In this document: piece after piece, positions 7,282 through 21,859 of the stretch | Layout of the letters: every line of letters begins with the position of its first letter | Position numbering within the stretch: position 1 is the stretch's first letter | NCBI RefSeq assembly: GCF_031143425.1 | Contig: NW_027150022.1 | Coordinates: 1 to 64,000, forward strand | From: Pleurodeles waltl | Lineage: Eukaryota > Chordata > Amphibia > Caudata > Salamandridae | Reading direction: 5' to 3' | DNA: 64,000 bases | Translations under genes and position numbers: made by a program | Notes under the pieces: generated by a model | The model's input: the letters and a program-made list of their open reading frames with translations, nothing else | Told to the model about the DNA's origin: nothing | Database searches by the model: none

Positions 7282-10200
7282 CTTGTACAGGGGTTCGAAT
7301 CCAGCCCATGCCATTAAAATGCCTTTAGTTGGAAAAAATATAGCTTTTGATTTTTTTTATTTAGAAATATTATTTTTACGTTAAAAAAATACAGGAACAA
7401 TTGAAATATATTTTCTGCATTAATGGCCCGAATTTCGAAATTTTAAATCCGCCCCCACCTCCTTTTGCTCAAGTAGGTAAAATAGGAGCAGGCCTTATCT
7501 TCATTTATCAATGTATTCGTTTTTTTCATCTAATTGGTGTTTTGGAAAACTAAGCTGTATTATGTGAGGAGGGTGCCATTCACATAATAAAATAGGTTGA
7601 ATAGTGTTGATTTTTCATTTTGAAATGCTGTGTAAGGTTGTGTGCAGGTGAAAGAGCCTTTATTAGCTGCAGTCAGAAGGTAGCATGTTGAATTTTTGAA
7701 GAGATAGAAAAGGACAAAGTCAGGCCTTTGGTTGACTATTTCTTCAAGATGCATGGTGCAGCAAGTGTAGGGATGGAGCAGCTGGCTTGCCATGGCACGG
7801 CATGGATTGGCCTGGCCTGGCATGGCCTGGCGTGCTGTGCTGCGCTGCGCTGTGCTGCGCCGTGCCATGGCAGGGCTCTGGGACTGGGACTTTAAACATC
7901 CCAGTCTTAGTCTGCAGCCTTTACAGTAAGCCCACAAACGCCCACGAACGCCCAGGTTCTGTATAGAGGATGACTGCAGGTACTTTTGGACCCTGCTAAG
8001 TGAGGGTGGGGTCCTTATCTGAAGGCCTTCAGGCGGAAAAATCCTTAGACTAAGACAGTTTGGCAACTTTAGAAATCTGCTGAAGATCATTTGTTGAAGG
8101 TCGTATCACAGCAGAAGCTCAGCAAAGTAGGCATGGGAGAACATTATTTGCATAGGACAGCCCCTTTCTCAATCCAATTATTATGCTGCAGTTGCCATGT
8201 AGGATTACTAGAGGGCAGCAGTATGAACATAAATCCACAGAGAGGCTTTAAATCTGCTTGCTGAACTACCTCTTGTTCTTGTTGGTTTTTTAATGAGCCA
8301 TTTAGAGTGGAGGACTGGAATGACTGAGTGAATGAGTATTGAGGAATGATTGGCCTGTATTTCTAGTGAAGGGGGTGCGGGATTTGGAAGGAAAACTACA
8401 AGATAAAAGTTCCAAGGCATAGATGCATGGAAGAATATTCACGCCAAAATGAATAAACTTACACCATCTCAAAGCTTCCATGTGCGATATGATTCTTTGC
8501 AGGATGAAAGATTTGCCATGTTTGGTTCATAAATGTGCACAGTTGGTGAGTCTCTTGCCAGAATATCAGTAGCACACTCTTTAGATGTGTCCTTGCAGGC
8601 GAAATGTCAGGCACTCTTTTGGAGTTATGAGGCCTAGAAAAACCATCCAAAAGAGACCTTATAACGTGTCCTGCAATGGGACAATGAAATCATGGGGAGA
8701 CCATCCCCCAAGAATCCTAACATGTTCCTTGTTTCTTCTCTCGATACCATAACCACAGGAGGCTTGTGCGAGGCATCTTTTGGTTGGTAATAGAAACTGT
8801 CAGAAACCTTCTCCCGAAGTCCTCTCCTCCCCCATTGCCCCTAACCTTTTGTGGTACCCCTGCCCCAAATGAAGGGCGCAATAAACAAGAATGTGGGTAG
8901 GCACCCCCCCACCCCACAAAAAAAACACACTGCATCAGTCTGAGCCTCTTGGCACCCCTTTGATAATGCACCACAACACCCCTTTTGACACTGCTCCCCA
9001 AAATTTGACTTCTTCCACACCCCCCCCCGAGATTGGAACCCCATCCTTTGTAATCACCCCGTTTGGGTGCAAGGGGGTGGATTCTAACTTGTTCACCCCC
9101 ATTGGCTCTGCTCCACAGTTCTCCCTCTCCTGCACGCCCTCTTGCTGTCTGGCCTAGACTGCTCCTGTACCTCTCACCCCTTCCTCTCCTGAATCCCTGG
9201 GATGTGACCCATTCTTGCTCTCTCCCCCTCTATGCTGCCCCCCATCTTTCTCCTCTAAATCCCCCAACTACCTCTCTGCCTACCCCACCCCCAGGCTGCA
9301 TCTTCTCCCCCTCTCTCAACCTGCCCTTCTTTCACCCCATCTCCACCTCTCTGAGCTTGCCCTTCTTGCTCTACCCCCCCCTCCAATTCCCCCGTAGGCT
9401 CCACCTAGTTCTCATCTCTCTGTCTTTCTTGCCCCCCACCACCCTCCTATGCTCCGCCTACTCCCAGAGACTGCTCTTTCCCCCCCCCTAGGCTCCACCT
9501 ACTCCCCCTCTCTCTGCCCTTCTTCTCCCCCCCTACTGCCCTCCTAGGCTCCACCTACTCCCCCTCTCTCCCCTCCCCGCCCCCCCCCTAGGCTCCACCT
9601 AGTTCCCCGCTCTCTGCCCCCCCCACACCTCCTCTCTCTGCCTGCCCTTACACCCCCTCTCTGAGCCTGCCCTTCTTGCTCTGCCCCCCTAGGCTCCGCC
9701 TAGTTCCCCTCTCTCTGCCCTTCTTGCCCCCCTACTCCCACTCTCTGAGTCTGCTCTTCCTCCCCCCCCATTTCCCCCACTAGGCTCTGCCTATTTCCCC
9801 TCTCTCTGCCCCCGTACTGCCTTCCTATGCTCCGCCTATTCCTCCTCTCTCTGCCTGCCCTTCTTGCCCACCCCTACTGCCCTCCTACTCCCCCTCTCTC
9901 AGCCTGCCCTTCTTGCTTACCCCCCCTCCTTACTCACCACCTATACTCCCTCTCTTCCCACTCTGGACCTATCCTTGCCCCTTCTGCGTGTGTGCACACA
10001 CACTCAGCAACCACTCTGCAATCCACCATTCACCATGCAGGCACAACTCCAGCCATGCTCTATACACACATGCACACACACACACACAGACACACAGACA
10101 CAGTACTTACCAATTGACGAGTCATCTCTGACTTACCTCTGCTTTGCCGCCATCAATCACCTGGTGCCGAGCCCGGGATTTGAACCCTGGTTGTCTGGCT

Positions 10201-10916
10201 GGAAGGCAGGAACTTACCCACTGGACCACACTGGCTTCCATGTCTTTAGCTTGTCAAATCGTCCCTATATCATGGCTGTGAATTATTCTCTGCAGTGGAA
10301 GCCATAAGCAATGACACCACGGCCTTTGTTTGGCTGATAGGGTCTCTTGCACAGTGAAAACCTATCAAGGAGTTGTAGCGCAGTGGCAACGTCAAGTGCC
10401 TTTGGTGCAGCAGGCTATTCCTATACAGGGGTTCAAATCCGGCCACCGGCCTTAAAAATGCTTTTAGATGGAAAAAATACAGCTTTTGATTTTTTTAATT
10501 TAGAAATATTATTTTTACTTTAAAAAAATTCAGGAACAATTTAAATATATTTTGTGCATTAATGGTCTAAATTTCGAAATTTTAAATCCGCCCCCCACCT
10601 CCTTTTGCTCAAGTAGGTAAAAAAAGAGCAAAGCCTTATCTTCATTTATCAATGTATTCGTTTTTTCTTCTAATTGGTGTTTTGGAGAAGCCAAATATGG
10701 CTGGGGGCGGCAAAACTAAGCTGTATTATGTGAGGAGGGTGCCATTCACAGAATAAAATAGGCTAATCATGGTTACGAAGTGTTCTCTGCAGTGGAAACC
10801 ATGAGCAACGACATCATGGCCTTTGTGTGGCTGATAGGGTCTCTTGCACTGCTAAAACCCATGAAGGAGTTGTAGCGCAGTGGCAAGGTCAAGTGCCTTT
10901 GGTGCAGCAGACTATC
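7282..10916 (+). repeat. Unit 3, family A, 3635 bp
   Basis: Family A unit sandwiched between two B units. Eight CA repeats. Minus head 10164-10239; plus heads 10369-10451 and 10866-10947. The second plus head, at the junction with unit 4, has a private A-to-T change (TTGTTCAGG near 10922). Confidence 0.94.
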
Positions 10917-13900
10917 CTTGTTCAGGGGTTCGAATCCAGCCCATGCCATTAAAATGCCTTTAGTTGGAAAAAATATAGCTTTTGATTTTTTTTATTTAGA
11001 AATATTATTTTTACGTTAAAAAAATACAGGAACAATTGAAATATATTTTCTGCATTAATGGCCCGAATTTCGAAATTTTAAATCCGCCCCCACCTCCTTT
11101 TGCTCAAGTAGGTAAAATAGGAGCAGGCCTTATCTTCATTTATCAATGTATTCGTTTTTTTCATCTAATTGGTGTTTTGGAAAACTAAGCTGTATTATGT
11201 GAGGAGGGTGCCATTCACATAATAAAATAGGTTGAATAGTGTTGATTTTTCATTTTGAAATGCTGTGTAAGGTTGTGTGCAGGTGAAAGAGCCTTTATTA
11301 GCTGCAGTCAGAAGGTAGCATGTTGAATTTTTGAAGAGATAGAAAAGGACAAAGTCAGGCCTTTGGTTGACTATTTCTTCAAGATGCATGGTGCAGCAAG
11401 TGTAGGGATGGAGCAGCTGGCTTGCCATGGCACGGCATGGATTGGCCTGGCCTGGCATGGCCTGGCGTGCTGTGCTGCGCTGCGCTGTGCTGCGCCGTGC
11501 CATGGCAGGGCTCTGGGACTGGGACTTTAAACATCCCAGTCTTAGTCTGCAGCCTTTACAGTAAGCCCACAAACGCCCACGAACGCCCAGGTTCTGTATA
11601 GAGGATGACTGCAGGTACTTTTGGACCCTGCTAAGTGAGGGTGGGGTCCTTATCTGAAGGCCTTCAGGCGGAAAAATCCTTAGACTAAGACAGTTTGGCA
11701 ACTTTAGAAATCTGCTGAAGATCATTTGTTGAAGGTCGTATCACAGCAGAAGCTCAGCAAAGTAGGCATGGGAGAACATTATTTGCATAGGACAGCCCCT
11801 TTCTCAATCCAATTATTATGCTGCAGTTGCCATGTAGGATTACTAGAGGGCAGCAGTATGAACATAAATCCACAGAGAGGCTTTAAATCTGCTTGCTGAA
11901 CTACCTCTTGTTCTTGTTGGTTTTTTAATGAGCCATTTAGAGTGGAGGACTGGAATGACTGAGTGAATGAGTATTGAGGAATGATTGGCCTGTATTTCTA
12001 GTGAAGGGGGTGCGGGATTTGGAAGGAAAACTACAAGATAAAAGTTCCAAGGCATAGATGCATGGAAGAATATTCACGCCAAAATGAATAAACTTACACC
12101 ATCTCAAAGCTTCCATGTGCGATATGATTCTTTGCAGGATGAAAGATTTGCCATGTTTGGTTCATAAATGTGCACAGTTGGTGAGTCTCTTGCCAGAATA
12201 TCAGTAGCACACTCTTTAGATGTGTCCTTGCAGGCGAAATGTCAGGCACTCTTTTGGAGTTATGAGGCCTAGAAAAACCATCCAAAAGAGACCTTATAAC
12301 GTGTCCTGCAATGGGACAATGAAATCATGGGGAGACCATCCCCCAAGAATCCTAACATGTTCCTTGTTTCTTCTCTCGATACCATAACCACAGGAGGCTT
12401 GTGCGAGGCATCTTTTGGTTGGTAATAGAAACTGTCAGAAACCTTCTCCCGAAGTCCTCTCCTCCCCCATTGCCCCTAACCTTTTGTGGTACCCCTGCCC
12501 CAAATGAAGGGCGCAATAAACAAGAATGTGGGTAGGCACCCCCCCACCCCACCCCACAAAAAAAACACACTGCATCAGTCTGAGCCTCTTGGCACCCCTT
12601 TGATAATGCACCACAACACCCCTTTTGACACTGCTCCCCAAAATTTGACTTCTTCCACACCCCCCCCGAGATTGGAGGGTGTGTTATGGGGGGGGGGGGG
12701 CATAAAAATGATGGGGTCCACCACCAAAACCCCATCCTTTGTAATCACCCCGTTTGGGTGCAAGGGGGTGGATTCTAACTTGTTCACCCCCATTGGCTCT
12801 GCTCCACAGTTCTCCCTCTCCTGCACGCCCTCTTGCTGTCTGGCCTAGACTGCTCCTGTACCTCTCACCCCTTCCTCTCCTGAATCCCTGGGACGTGACC
12901 CATTCTTGCTCTCTCCCCCTCGTTCCATCTATGCTGCCCCCCATCTTTCTCCTCTAAATCCCCCAACTACCTCTCTGCCTACCCCACCCCCAGGCTGCAT
13001 CTTTTCCCCCTCTCTCAACCTGCCCTTCTTTCACCCCATCTCCACCTCTCTGAGCCTGCCCTTCTTGCTCTACCCCCCTCCAATTCCCCCGTAGGCTCCA
13101 CCTAGTTCTCATCTCTCTGTCTTTCTTGCCCCCCACCACCCTCCGCCTACTCCCAGAGCCTGCTCTTTCCCCCCCTAGGCTCCACCTACTCCCCCTCTCT
13201 CTGCCCTTCTTCTCCCCCCCTACTGCCCTCCTAGGCTCCACCTACTCCCCCTCTCTCCTCGCTGAGCCTGCCCTTCTTGCTCTGCCCCCCCCCCTAGGCT
13301 CCACCTAGTTCCCCTCTCTCTGCCCCCCCCACACCCCCTATCTCTGCCTGCCCTTTCACCCCCTCTCTGAGCCTGCCCTTCTTGCTCTGCCCCCCTAGGC
13401 TCCGCCTAGTTCCCCTCTCTCTGCCCTTCTTGCCCCCCTACTCCCACTCTCTGAGTCTGCTCTTCCTCCCCCCCCATTTCCCCCACTAGGCTCCGCCTAT
13501 TCCTCCTCTCTCTGCCTGCCCTTCTTGCCCACCCCTACTGCCCTCCTACTCCCCCTCTCTCAGCCTGCCCTTCTTGCTTACCCCGCCTCCTTACTCACCA
13601 CCTATACTCCCTCTCTTCCCACTCTGGACCTATCCTTGCCCCTTCTGCGTGTGTGCACACACACTCAGCAACCACTCTGCAATCCACCATTCACCATGCA
13701 GGCACAACTCCAGCCATGCTCTATACACACATGCACACACACACACACACACAGACACACAGACACAGTACTTACCAATTGACGAGTCATCTCTGACTTA
13801 CCTCTGCTTTGCCGCCATCAATCACCTGGTGCCGAGCCCGGGATTTGAACCCTGGTTGTCTGGCTGGAAGGCAGGAACTTACCCACTGGACCACACTGGC

Positions 13901-14581
13901 TTCCATGTCTTTAGCTTGTCAAATCGTCCCTATATCATGGCTGTGAATTATTCTCTGCAGTGGAAGCCATAAGCAATGACACCACGGCCTTTGTTTGGCT
14001 GATAGGGTCTCTTGCACAGTGAAAACCTATCAAGGAGTTGTAGCGCAGTGGCAACGTCAAGTGCCTTTGGTGCAGCAGGCTATTCCTATACAGGGGTTCA
14101 AATCCGGCCACCGGCCTTAAAAATGCTTTTAGATGGAAAAAATACAGCTTTTGATTTTTTTAATTTAGAAATATTATTTTTACTTTAAAAAAATTCAGGA
14201 ACAATTTAAATATATTTTGTGCATTAATGGTCTAAATTTCGAAATTTTAAATCCGCCCCCCACCTCCTTTTGCTCAAGTAGGTAAAAAAAGAGCAAAGCC
14301 TTATCTTCATTTATCAATGTATTCGTTTTTTCTTCTAATTGGTGTTTTGGAGAAGCCAAATATGGCTGGGGGCGGCAAAACTAAGCTGTATTATGTGAGG
14401 AGGGTGCCATTCACAGAATAAAATAGGCTAATCATGGTTACGAAGTGTTCTCTGCAGTGGAAACCATGAGCAACGACATCATGGCCTTTGTGTGGCTGAT
14501 AGGGTCTCTTGCACTGCTAAAACCCATGAAGGAGTTGTAGCGCAGTGGCAAGGTCAAGTGCCTTTGGTGCAGCAGACTATC
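10917..14581 (+). repeat. Unit 4, family B, 3665 bp
   Basis: B markers include the 52-bp segment at 12677-12728 with G13. The minisatellite has an 8-bp deletion near 13144 and an extra repeat block near 13255-13290; both are shared with unit 13, its partner in the higher-order duplication. Ten CA repeats. Minus head 13829-13904; plus heads 14034-14116 and 14531-14612. Confidence 0.93.
12677..12728 (+). repeat. Family-B-specific 52-bp segment with G13 (unit 4)
   Basis: Same as the segment in unit 2, with an identical G-run length. Confidence 0.92.
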
Positions 14582-17500
14582 CTTGTACAGGGGTTCGAAT
14601 CCAGCCCATGCCATTAAAATGCCTTTAGTTGGAAAAAATATAGCTTTTGATTTTTTTTATTTAGAAATATTATTTTTACGTTAAAAAAATACAGGAACAA
14701 TTGAAATATATTTTCTGCATTAATGGCCCGAATTTCGAAATTTTAAATCCGCCCCCACCTCCTTTTGCTCAAGTAGGTAAAATAGGAGCAGGCCTTATCT
14801 TCATTTATCAATGTATTCGTTTTTTTCATCTAATTGGTGTTTTGGAAAACTAAGCTGTATTATGTGAGGAGGGTGCCATTCACATAATAAAATAGGTTGA
14901 ATAGTGTTGATTTTTCATTTTGAAATGCTGTGTAAGGTTGTGTGCAGGTGAAAGAGCCTTTATTAGCTGCAGTCAGAAGGTAGCATGTTGAATTTTTGAA
15001 GAGATAGAAAAGGACAAAGTCAGGCCTTTGGTTGACTATTTCTTCAAGATGCATGGTGCAGCAAGTGTAGGGATGGAGCAGCTGGCTTGCCATGGCACGG
15101 CATGGATTGGCCTGGCCTGGCATGGCCTGGCGTGCTGTGCTGCGCTGCGCTGTGCTGCGCCGTGCCATGGCAGGGCTCTGGGACTGGGACTTTAAACATC
15201 CCAGTCTTAGTCTGCAGCCTTTACAGTAAGCCCACAAACGCCCACGAACGCCCAGGTTCTGTATAGAGGATGACTGCAGGTACTTTTGGACCCTGCTAAG
15301 TGAGGGTGGGGTCCTTATCTGAAGGCCTTCAGGCGGAAAAATCCTTAGACTAAGACAGTTTGGCAACTTTAGAAATCTGCTGAAGATCATTTGTTGAAGG
15401 TCGTATCACAGCAGAAGCTCAGCAAAGTAGGCATGGGAGAACATTATTTGCATAGGACAGCCCCTTTCTCAATCCAATTATTATGCTGCAGTTGCCATGT
15501 AGGATTACTAGAGGGCAGCAGTATGAACATAAATCCACAGAGAGGCTTTAAATCTGCTTGCTGAACTACCTCTTGTTCTTGTTGGTTTTTTAATGAGCCA
15601 TTTAGAGTGGAGGACTGGAATGACTGAGTGAATGAGTATTGAGGAATGATTGGCCTGTATTTCTAGTGAAGGGGGTGCGGGATTTGGAAGGAAAACTACA
15701 AGATAAAAGTTCCAAGGCATAGATGCATGGAAGAATATTCACGCCAAAATGAATAAACTTACACCATCTCAAAGCTTCCATGTGCGATATGATTCTTTGC
15801 AGGATGAAAGATTTGCCATGTTTGGTTCATAAATGTGCACAGTTGGTGAGTCTCTTGCCAGAATATCAGTAGCACACTCTTTAGATGTGTCCTTGCAGGC
15901 GAAATGTCAGGCACTCTTTTGGAGTTATGAGGCCTAGAAAAACCATCCAAAAGAGACCTTATAACGTGTCCTGCAATGGGACAATGAAATCATGGGGAGA
16001 CCATCCCCCAAGAATCCTAACATGTTCCTTGTTTCTTCTCTCGATACCATAACCACAGGAGGCTTGTGCGAGGCATCTTTTGGTTGGTAATAGAAACTGT
16101 CAGAAACCTTCTCCCGAAGTCCTCTCCTCCCCCATTGCCCCTAACCTTTTGTGGTACCCCTGCCCCAAATGAAGGGCGCAATAAACAAGAATGTGGGTAG
16201 GCACCCCCCCACCCCACAAAAAAAACACACTGCATCAGTCTGAGCCTCTTGGCACCCCTTTGATAATGCACCACAACACCCCTTTTGACACTGCTCCCCA
16301 AAATTTGACTTCTTCAACACCCCCCCCCGAGATTGGAACCCCATCCTTTGTAATCACCCCGTTTGGGTGCAAGGGGGTGGATTCTAACTTGTTCACCCCC
16401 ATTGGCTCTGCTCCACAGTTCTCCCTCTCCTGCACGCCCTCTTGCTGTCTGGCCTAGACTGCTCCTGTACCTCTCACCCCTTCCTCTCCTGAATCCCTGG
16501 GATGTGACCCATTCTTGCTCTCTCCCCCTCTATGCTGCCCCCCATCTTTCTCCTCTAAATCCCCCAACTACCTCTCTGCCTACCCCACCCCCAGGCTGCA
16601 TCTTCTCCCCCTCTCTCAACCTGCCCTTCTTTCACCCCATCTCCACCTCTCTGAGCTTGCCCTTCTTGCTCTACCCCCCCCTCCAATTCCCCCGTAGGCT
16701 CCACCTAGTTCTCATCTCTCTGTCTTTCTTGCCCCCCACCACCCTCCTATGCTCCGCCTACTCCCAGAGACTGCTCTTTCCCCCCCCCTAGGCTCCACCT
16801 ACTCCCCCTCTCTCTGCCCTTCTTCTCCCCCCCTACTGCCCTCCTAGGCTCCACCTACTCCCCCTCTCTCCCCTCCCCGCCCCCCCCCTAGGCTCCACCT
16901 AGTTCCCCGCTCTCTGCCCCCCCCACACCTCCTCTCTCTGCCTGCCCTTACACCCCCTCTCTGAGCCTGCCCTTCTTGCTCTGCCCCCCTAGGCTCCGCC
17001 TAGTTCCCCTCTCTCTGCCCTTCTTGCCCCCCTACTCCCACTCTCTGAGTCTGCTCTTCCTCCCCCCCCATTTCCCCCACTAGGCTCTGCCTATTTCCCC
17101 TCTCTCTGCCCCCGTACTGCCTTCCTATGCTCCGCCTATTCCTCCTCTCTCTGCCTGCCCTTCTTGCCCACCCCTACTGCCCTCCTACTCCCCCTCTCTC
17201 AGCCTGCCCTTCTTGCTTACCCCCCCTCCTTACTCACCACCTATACTCCCTCTCTTCCCACTCTGGACCTATCCTTGCCCCTTCTGCGTGTGTGCACACA
17301 CACTCAGCAACCACTCTGCAATCCACCATTCACCATGCAGGCACAACTCCAGCCATGCTCTATACACACATGCACACACACACACACACACAGACACACA
17401 GACACAGTACTTACCAATTGACGAGTCATCTCTGACTTACCTCTGCTTTGCCGCCATCAATCACCTGGTGCCGAGCCCGGGATTTGAACCCTGGTTGTCT

Positions 17501-18220
17501 GGCTGGAAGGCAGGAACTTACCCACTGGACCACACTGGCTTCCATGTCTTTAGCTTGTCAAATCGTCCCTATATCATGGCTGTGAATTATTCTCTGCAGT
17601 GGAAGCCATAAGCAATGACACCACGGCCTTTGTTTGGCTGATAGGGTCTCTTGCACAGTGAAAACCTATCAAGGAGTTGTAGCGCAGTGGCAACGTCAAG
17701 TGCCTTTGGTGCAGCAGGCTATTCCTATACAGGGGTTCAAATCCGGCCACCGGCCTTAAAAATGCTTTTAGATGGAAAAAATACAGCTTTTGATTTTTTT
17801 AATTTAGAAATATTATTTTTACTTTAAAAAAATTCAGGAACAATTTAAATATATTTTGTGCATTAATGGTCTAAATTTCGAAATTTTAAATCCGCCCCCC
17901 ACCTCCTTTTGCTCAAGTAGGTAAAAAAAGAGCAAAGCCTTATCTTCATTTATCAATGTATTCGTTTTTTCTTCTAATTGGTGTTTTGGAGAAGCCAAAT
18001 ATGGCTGGGGGCGGCAAAACTAAGCTGTATTATGTGAGGAGGGTGCCATTCACAGAATAAAATAGGCTAATCATGGTTACGAAGTGTTCTCTGCAGTGGA
18101 AACCATGAGCAACGACATCATGGCCTTTGTGTGGCTGATAGGGTCTCTTGCACTGCTAAAACCCATGAAGGAGTTGTAGCGCAGTGGCAAGGTCAAGTGC
18201 CTTTGGTGCAGCAGACTATC
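14582..18220 (+). repeat. Unit 5, family A', 3639 bp
   Basis: First of four consecutive A' units defined by A instead of C at 16316 (CTTCAACAC). Ten CA repeats. Minus head 17468-17543; plus heads 17673-17755 and 18170-18251. Partner of unit 14, at an offset of 32,793 bp. Confidence 0.94.
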
Positions 18221-21200
18221 CTTGTACAGGGGTTCGAATCCAGCCCATGCCATTAAAATGCCTTTAGTTGGAAAAAATATAGCTTTTGATTTTTTTTATT
18301 TAGAAATATTATTTTTACGTTAAAAAAATACAGGAACAATTGAAATATATTTTCTGCATTAATGGCCCGAATTTCGAAATTTTAAATCCGCCCCCACCTC
18401 CTTTTGCTCAAGTAGGTAAAATAGGAGCAGGCCTTATCTTCATTTATCAATGTATTCGTTTTTTTCATCTAATTGGTGTTTTGGAAAACTAAGCTGTATT
18501 ATGTGAGGAGGGTGCCATTCACATAATAAAATAGGTTGAATAGTGTTGATTTTTCATTTTGAAATGCTGTGTAAGGTTGTGTGCAGGTGAAAGAGCCTTT
18601 ATTAGCTGCAGTCAGAAGGTAGCATGTTGAATTTTTGAAGAGATAGAAAAGGACAAAGTCAGGCCTTTGGTTGACTATTTCTTCAAGATGCATGGTGCAG
18701 CAAGTGTAGGGATGGAGCAGCTGGCTTGCCATGGCACGGCATGGATTGGCCTGGCCTGGCATGGCCTGGCGTGCTGTGCTGCGCTGCGCTGTGCTGCGCC
18801 GTGCCATGGCAGGGCTCTGGGACTGGGACTTTAAACATCCCAGTCTTAGTCTGCAGCCTTTACAGTAAGCCCACAAACGCCCACGAACGCCCAGGTTCTG
18901 TATAGAGGATGACTGCAGGTACTTTTGGACCCTGCTAAGTGAGGGTGGGGTCCTTATCTGAAGGCCTTCAGGCGGAAAAATCCTTAGACTAAGACAGTTT
19001 GGCAACTTTAGAAATCTGCTGAAGATCATTTGTTGAAGGTCGTATCACAGCAGAAGCTCAGCAAAGTAGGCATGGGAGAACATTATTTGCATAGGACAGC
19101 CCCTTTCTCAATCCAATTATTATGCTGCAGTTGCCATGTAGGATTACTAGAGGGCAGCAGTATGAACATAAATCCACAGAGAGGCTTTAAATCTGCTTGC
19201 TGAACTACCTCTTGTTCTTGTTGGTTTTTTAATGAGCCATTTAGAGTGGAGGACTGGAATGACTGAGTGAATGAGTATTGAGGAATGATTGGCCTGTATT
19301 TCTAGTGAAGGGGGTGCGGGATTTGGAAGGAAAACTACAAGATAAAAGTTCCAAGGCATAGATGCATGGAAGAATATTCACGCCAAAATGAATAAACTTA
19401 CACCATCTCAAAGCTTCCATGTGCGATATGATTCTTTGCAGGATGAAAGATTTGCCATGTTTGGTTCATAAATGTGCACAGTTGGTGAGTCTCTTGCCAG
19501 AATATCAGTAGCACACTCTTTAGATGTGTCCTTGCAGGCGAAATGTCAGGCACTCTTTTGGAGTTATGAGGCCTAGAAAAACCATCCAAAAGAGACCTTA
19601 TAACGTGTCCTGCAATGGGACAATGAAATCATGGGGAGACCATCCCCCAAGAATCCTAACATGTTCCTTGTTTCTTCTCTCGATACCATAACCACAGGAG
19701 GCTTGTGCGAGGCATCTTTTGGTTGGTAATAGAAACTGTCAGAAACCTTCTCCCGAAGTCCTCTCCTCCCCCATTGCCCCTAACCTTTTGTGGTACCCCT
19801 GCCCCAAATGAAGGGCGCAATAAACAAGAATGTGGGTAGGCACCCCCCCACCCCACAAAAAAAACACACTGCATCAGTCTGAGCCTCTTGGCACCCCTTT
19901 GATAATGCACCACAACACCCCTTTTGACACTGCTCCCCAAAATTTGACTTCTTCAACACCCCCCCCCGAGATTGGAACCCCATCCTTTGTAATCACCCCG
20001 TTTGGGTGCAAGGGGGTGGATTCTAACTTGTTCACCCCCATTGGCTCTGCTCCACAGTTCTCCCTCTCCTGCACGCCCTCTTGCTGTCTGGCCTAGACTG
20101 CTCCTGTACCTCTCACCCCTTCCTCTCCTGAATCCCTGGGATGTGACCCATTCTTGCTCTCTCCCCCTCTATGCTGCCCCCCATCTTTCTCCTCTAAATC
20201 CCCCAACTACCTCTCTGCCTACCCCACCCCCAGGCTGCATCTTCTCCCCCTCTCTCAACCTGCCCTTCTTTCACCCCATCTCCACCTCTCTGAGCTTGCC
20301 CTTCTTGCTCTACCCCCCCCTCCAATTCCCCCGTAGGCTCCACCTAGTTCTCATCTCTCTGTCTTTCTTGCCCCCCACCACCCTCCTATGCTCCGCCTAC
20401 TCCCAGAGACTGCTCTTTCCCCCCCCCTAGGCTCCACCTACTCCCCCTCTCTCTGCCCTTCTTCTCCCCCCCTACTGCCCTCCTAGGCTCCACCTACTCC
20501 CCCTCTCTCCCCTCCCTGCCCCCCCCCTAGGCTCCACCTAGTTCCCCGCTCTCTGCCCCCCCCACACCTCCTCTCTCTGCCTGCCCTTACACCCCCTCTC
20601 TGAGCCTGCCCTTCTTGCTCTGCCCCCCTAGGCTCCGCCTAGTTCCCCTCTCTCTGCCCTTCTTGCCCCCCTACTCCCACTCTCTGAGTCTGCTCTTCCT
20701 CCCCCCCCATTTCCCCCACTAGGCTCTGCCTATTTCCCCTCTCTCTGCCCCCGTACTGCCTTCCTATGCTCCGCCTATTCCTCCTCTCTCTGCCTGCCCT
20801 TCTTGCCCACCCCTACTGCCCTCCTACTCCCCCTCTCTCAGCCTGCCCTTCTTGCTTACCCCCCCTCCTTACTCACCACCTATACTCCCTCTCTTCCCAC
20901 TCTGGACCTATCCTTGCCCCTTCTGCGTGTGTGCACACACACTCAGCAACCACTCTGCAATCCACCATTCACCATGCAGGCACAACTCCAGCCATGCTCT
21001 ATACACACATGCACACACACACACACACACAGACACACAGACACAGTACTTACCAATTGACGAGTCATCTCTGACTTACCTCTGCTTTGCCGCCATCAAT
21101 CACCTGGTGCCGAGCCCGGGATTTGAACCCTGGTTGTCTGGCTGGAAGGCAGGAACTTACCCACTGGACCACACTGGCTTCCATGTCTTTAGCTTGTCAA

Positions 21201-21859
21201 ATCGTCCCTATATCATGGCTGTGAATTATTCTCTGCAGTGGAAGCCATAAGCAATGACACCACGGCCTTTGTTTGGCTGATAGGGTCTCTTGCACAGTGA
21301 AAACCTATCAAGGAGTTGTAGCGCAGTGGCAACGTCAAGTGCCTTTGGTGCAGCAGGCTATTCCTATACAGGGGTTCAAATCCGGCCACCGGCCTTAAAA
21401 ATGCTTTTAGATGGAAAAAATACAGCTTTTGATTTTTTTAATTTAGAAATATTATTTTTACTTTAAAAAAATTCAGGAACAATTTAAATATATTTTGTGC
21501 ATTAATGGTCTAAATTTCGAAATTTTAAATCCGCCCCCCACCTCCTTTTGCTCAAGTAGGTAAAAAAAGAGCAAAGCCTTATCTTCATTTATCAATGTAT
21601 TCGTTTTTTCTTCTAATTGGTGTTTTGGAGAAGCCAAATATGGCTGGGGGCGGCAAAACTAAGCTGTATTATGTGAGGAGGGTGCCATTCACAGAATAAA
21701 ATAGGCTAATCATGGTTACGAAGTGTTCTCTGCAGTGGAAACCATGAGCAACGACATCATGGCCTTTGTGTGGCTGATAGGGTCTCTTGCACTGCTAAAA
21801 CCCATGAAGGAGTTGTAGCGCAGTGGCAAGGTCAAGTGCCTTTGGTGCAGCAGACTATC
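18221..21859 (+). repeat. Unit 6, family A', 3639 bp
   Basis: A' marker at 19955. Private C-to-T change in the minisatellite near 20517 (CCTCCCTGCC). Ten CA repeats. Minus head 21107-21182; plus heads 21312-21394 and 21809-21890. Partner of unit 15. Confidence 0.94.
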
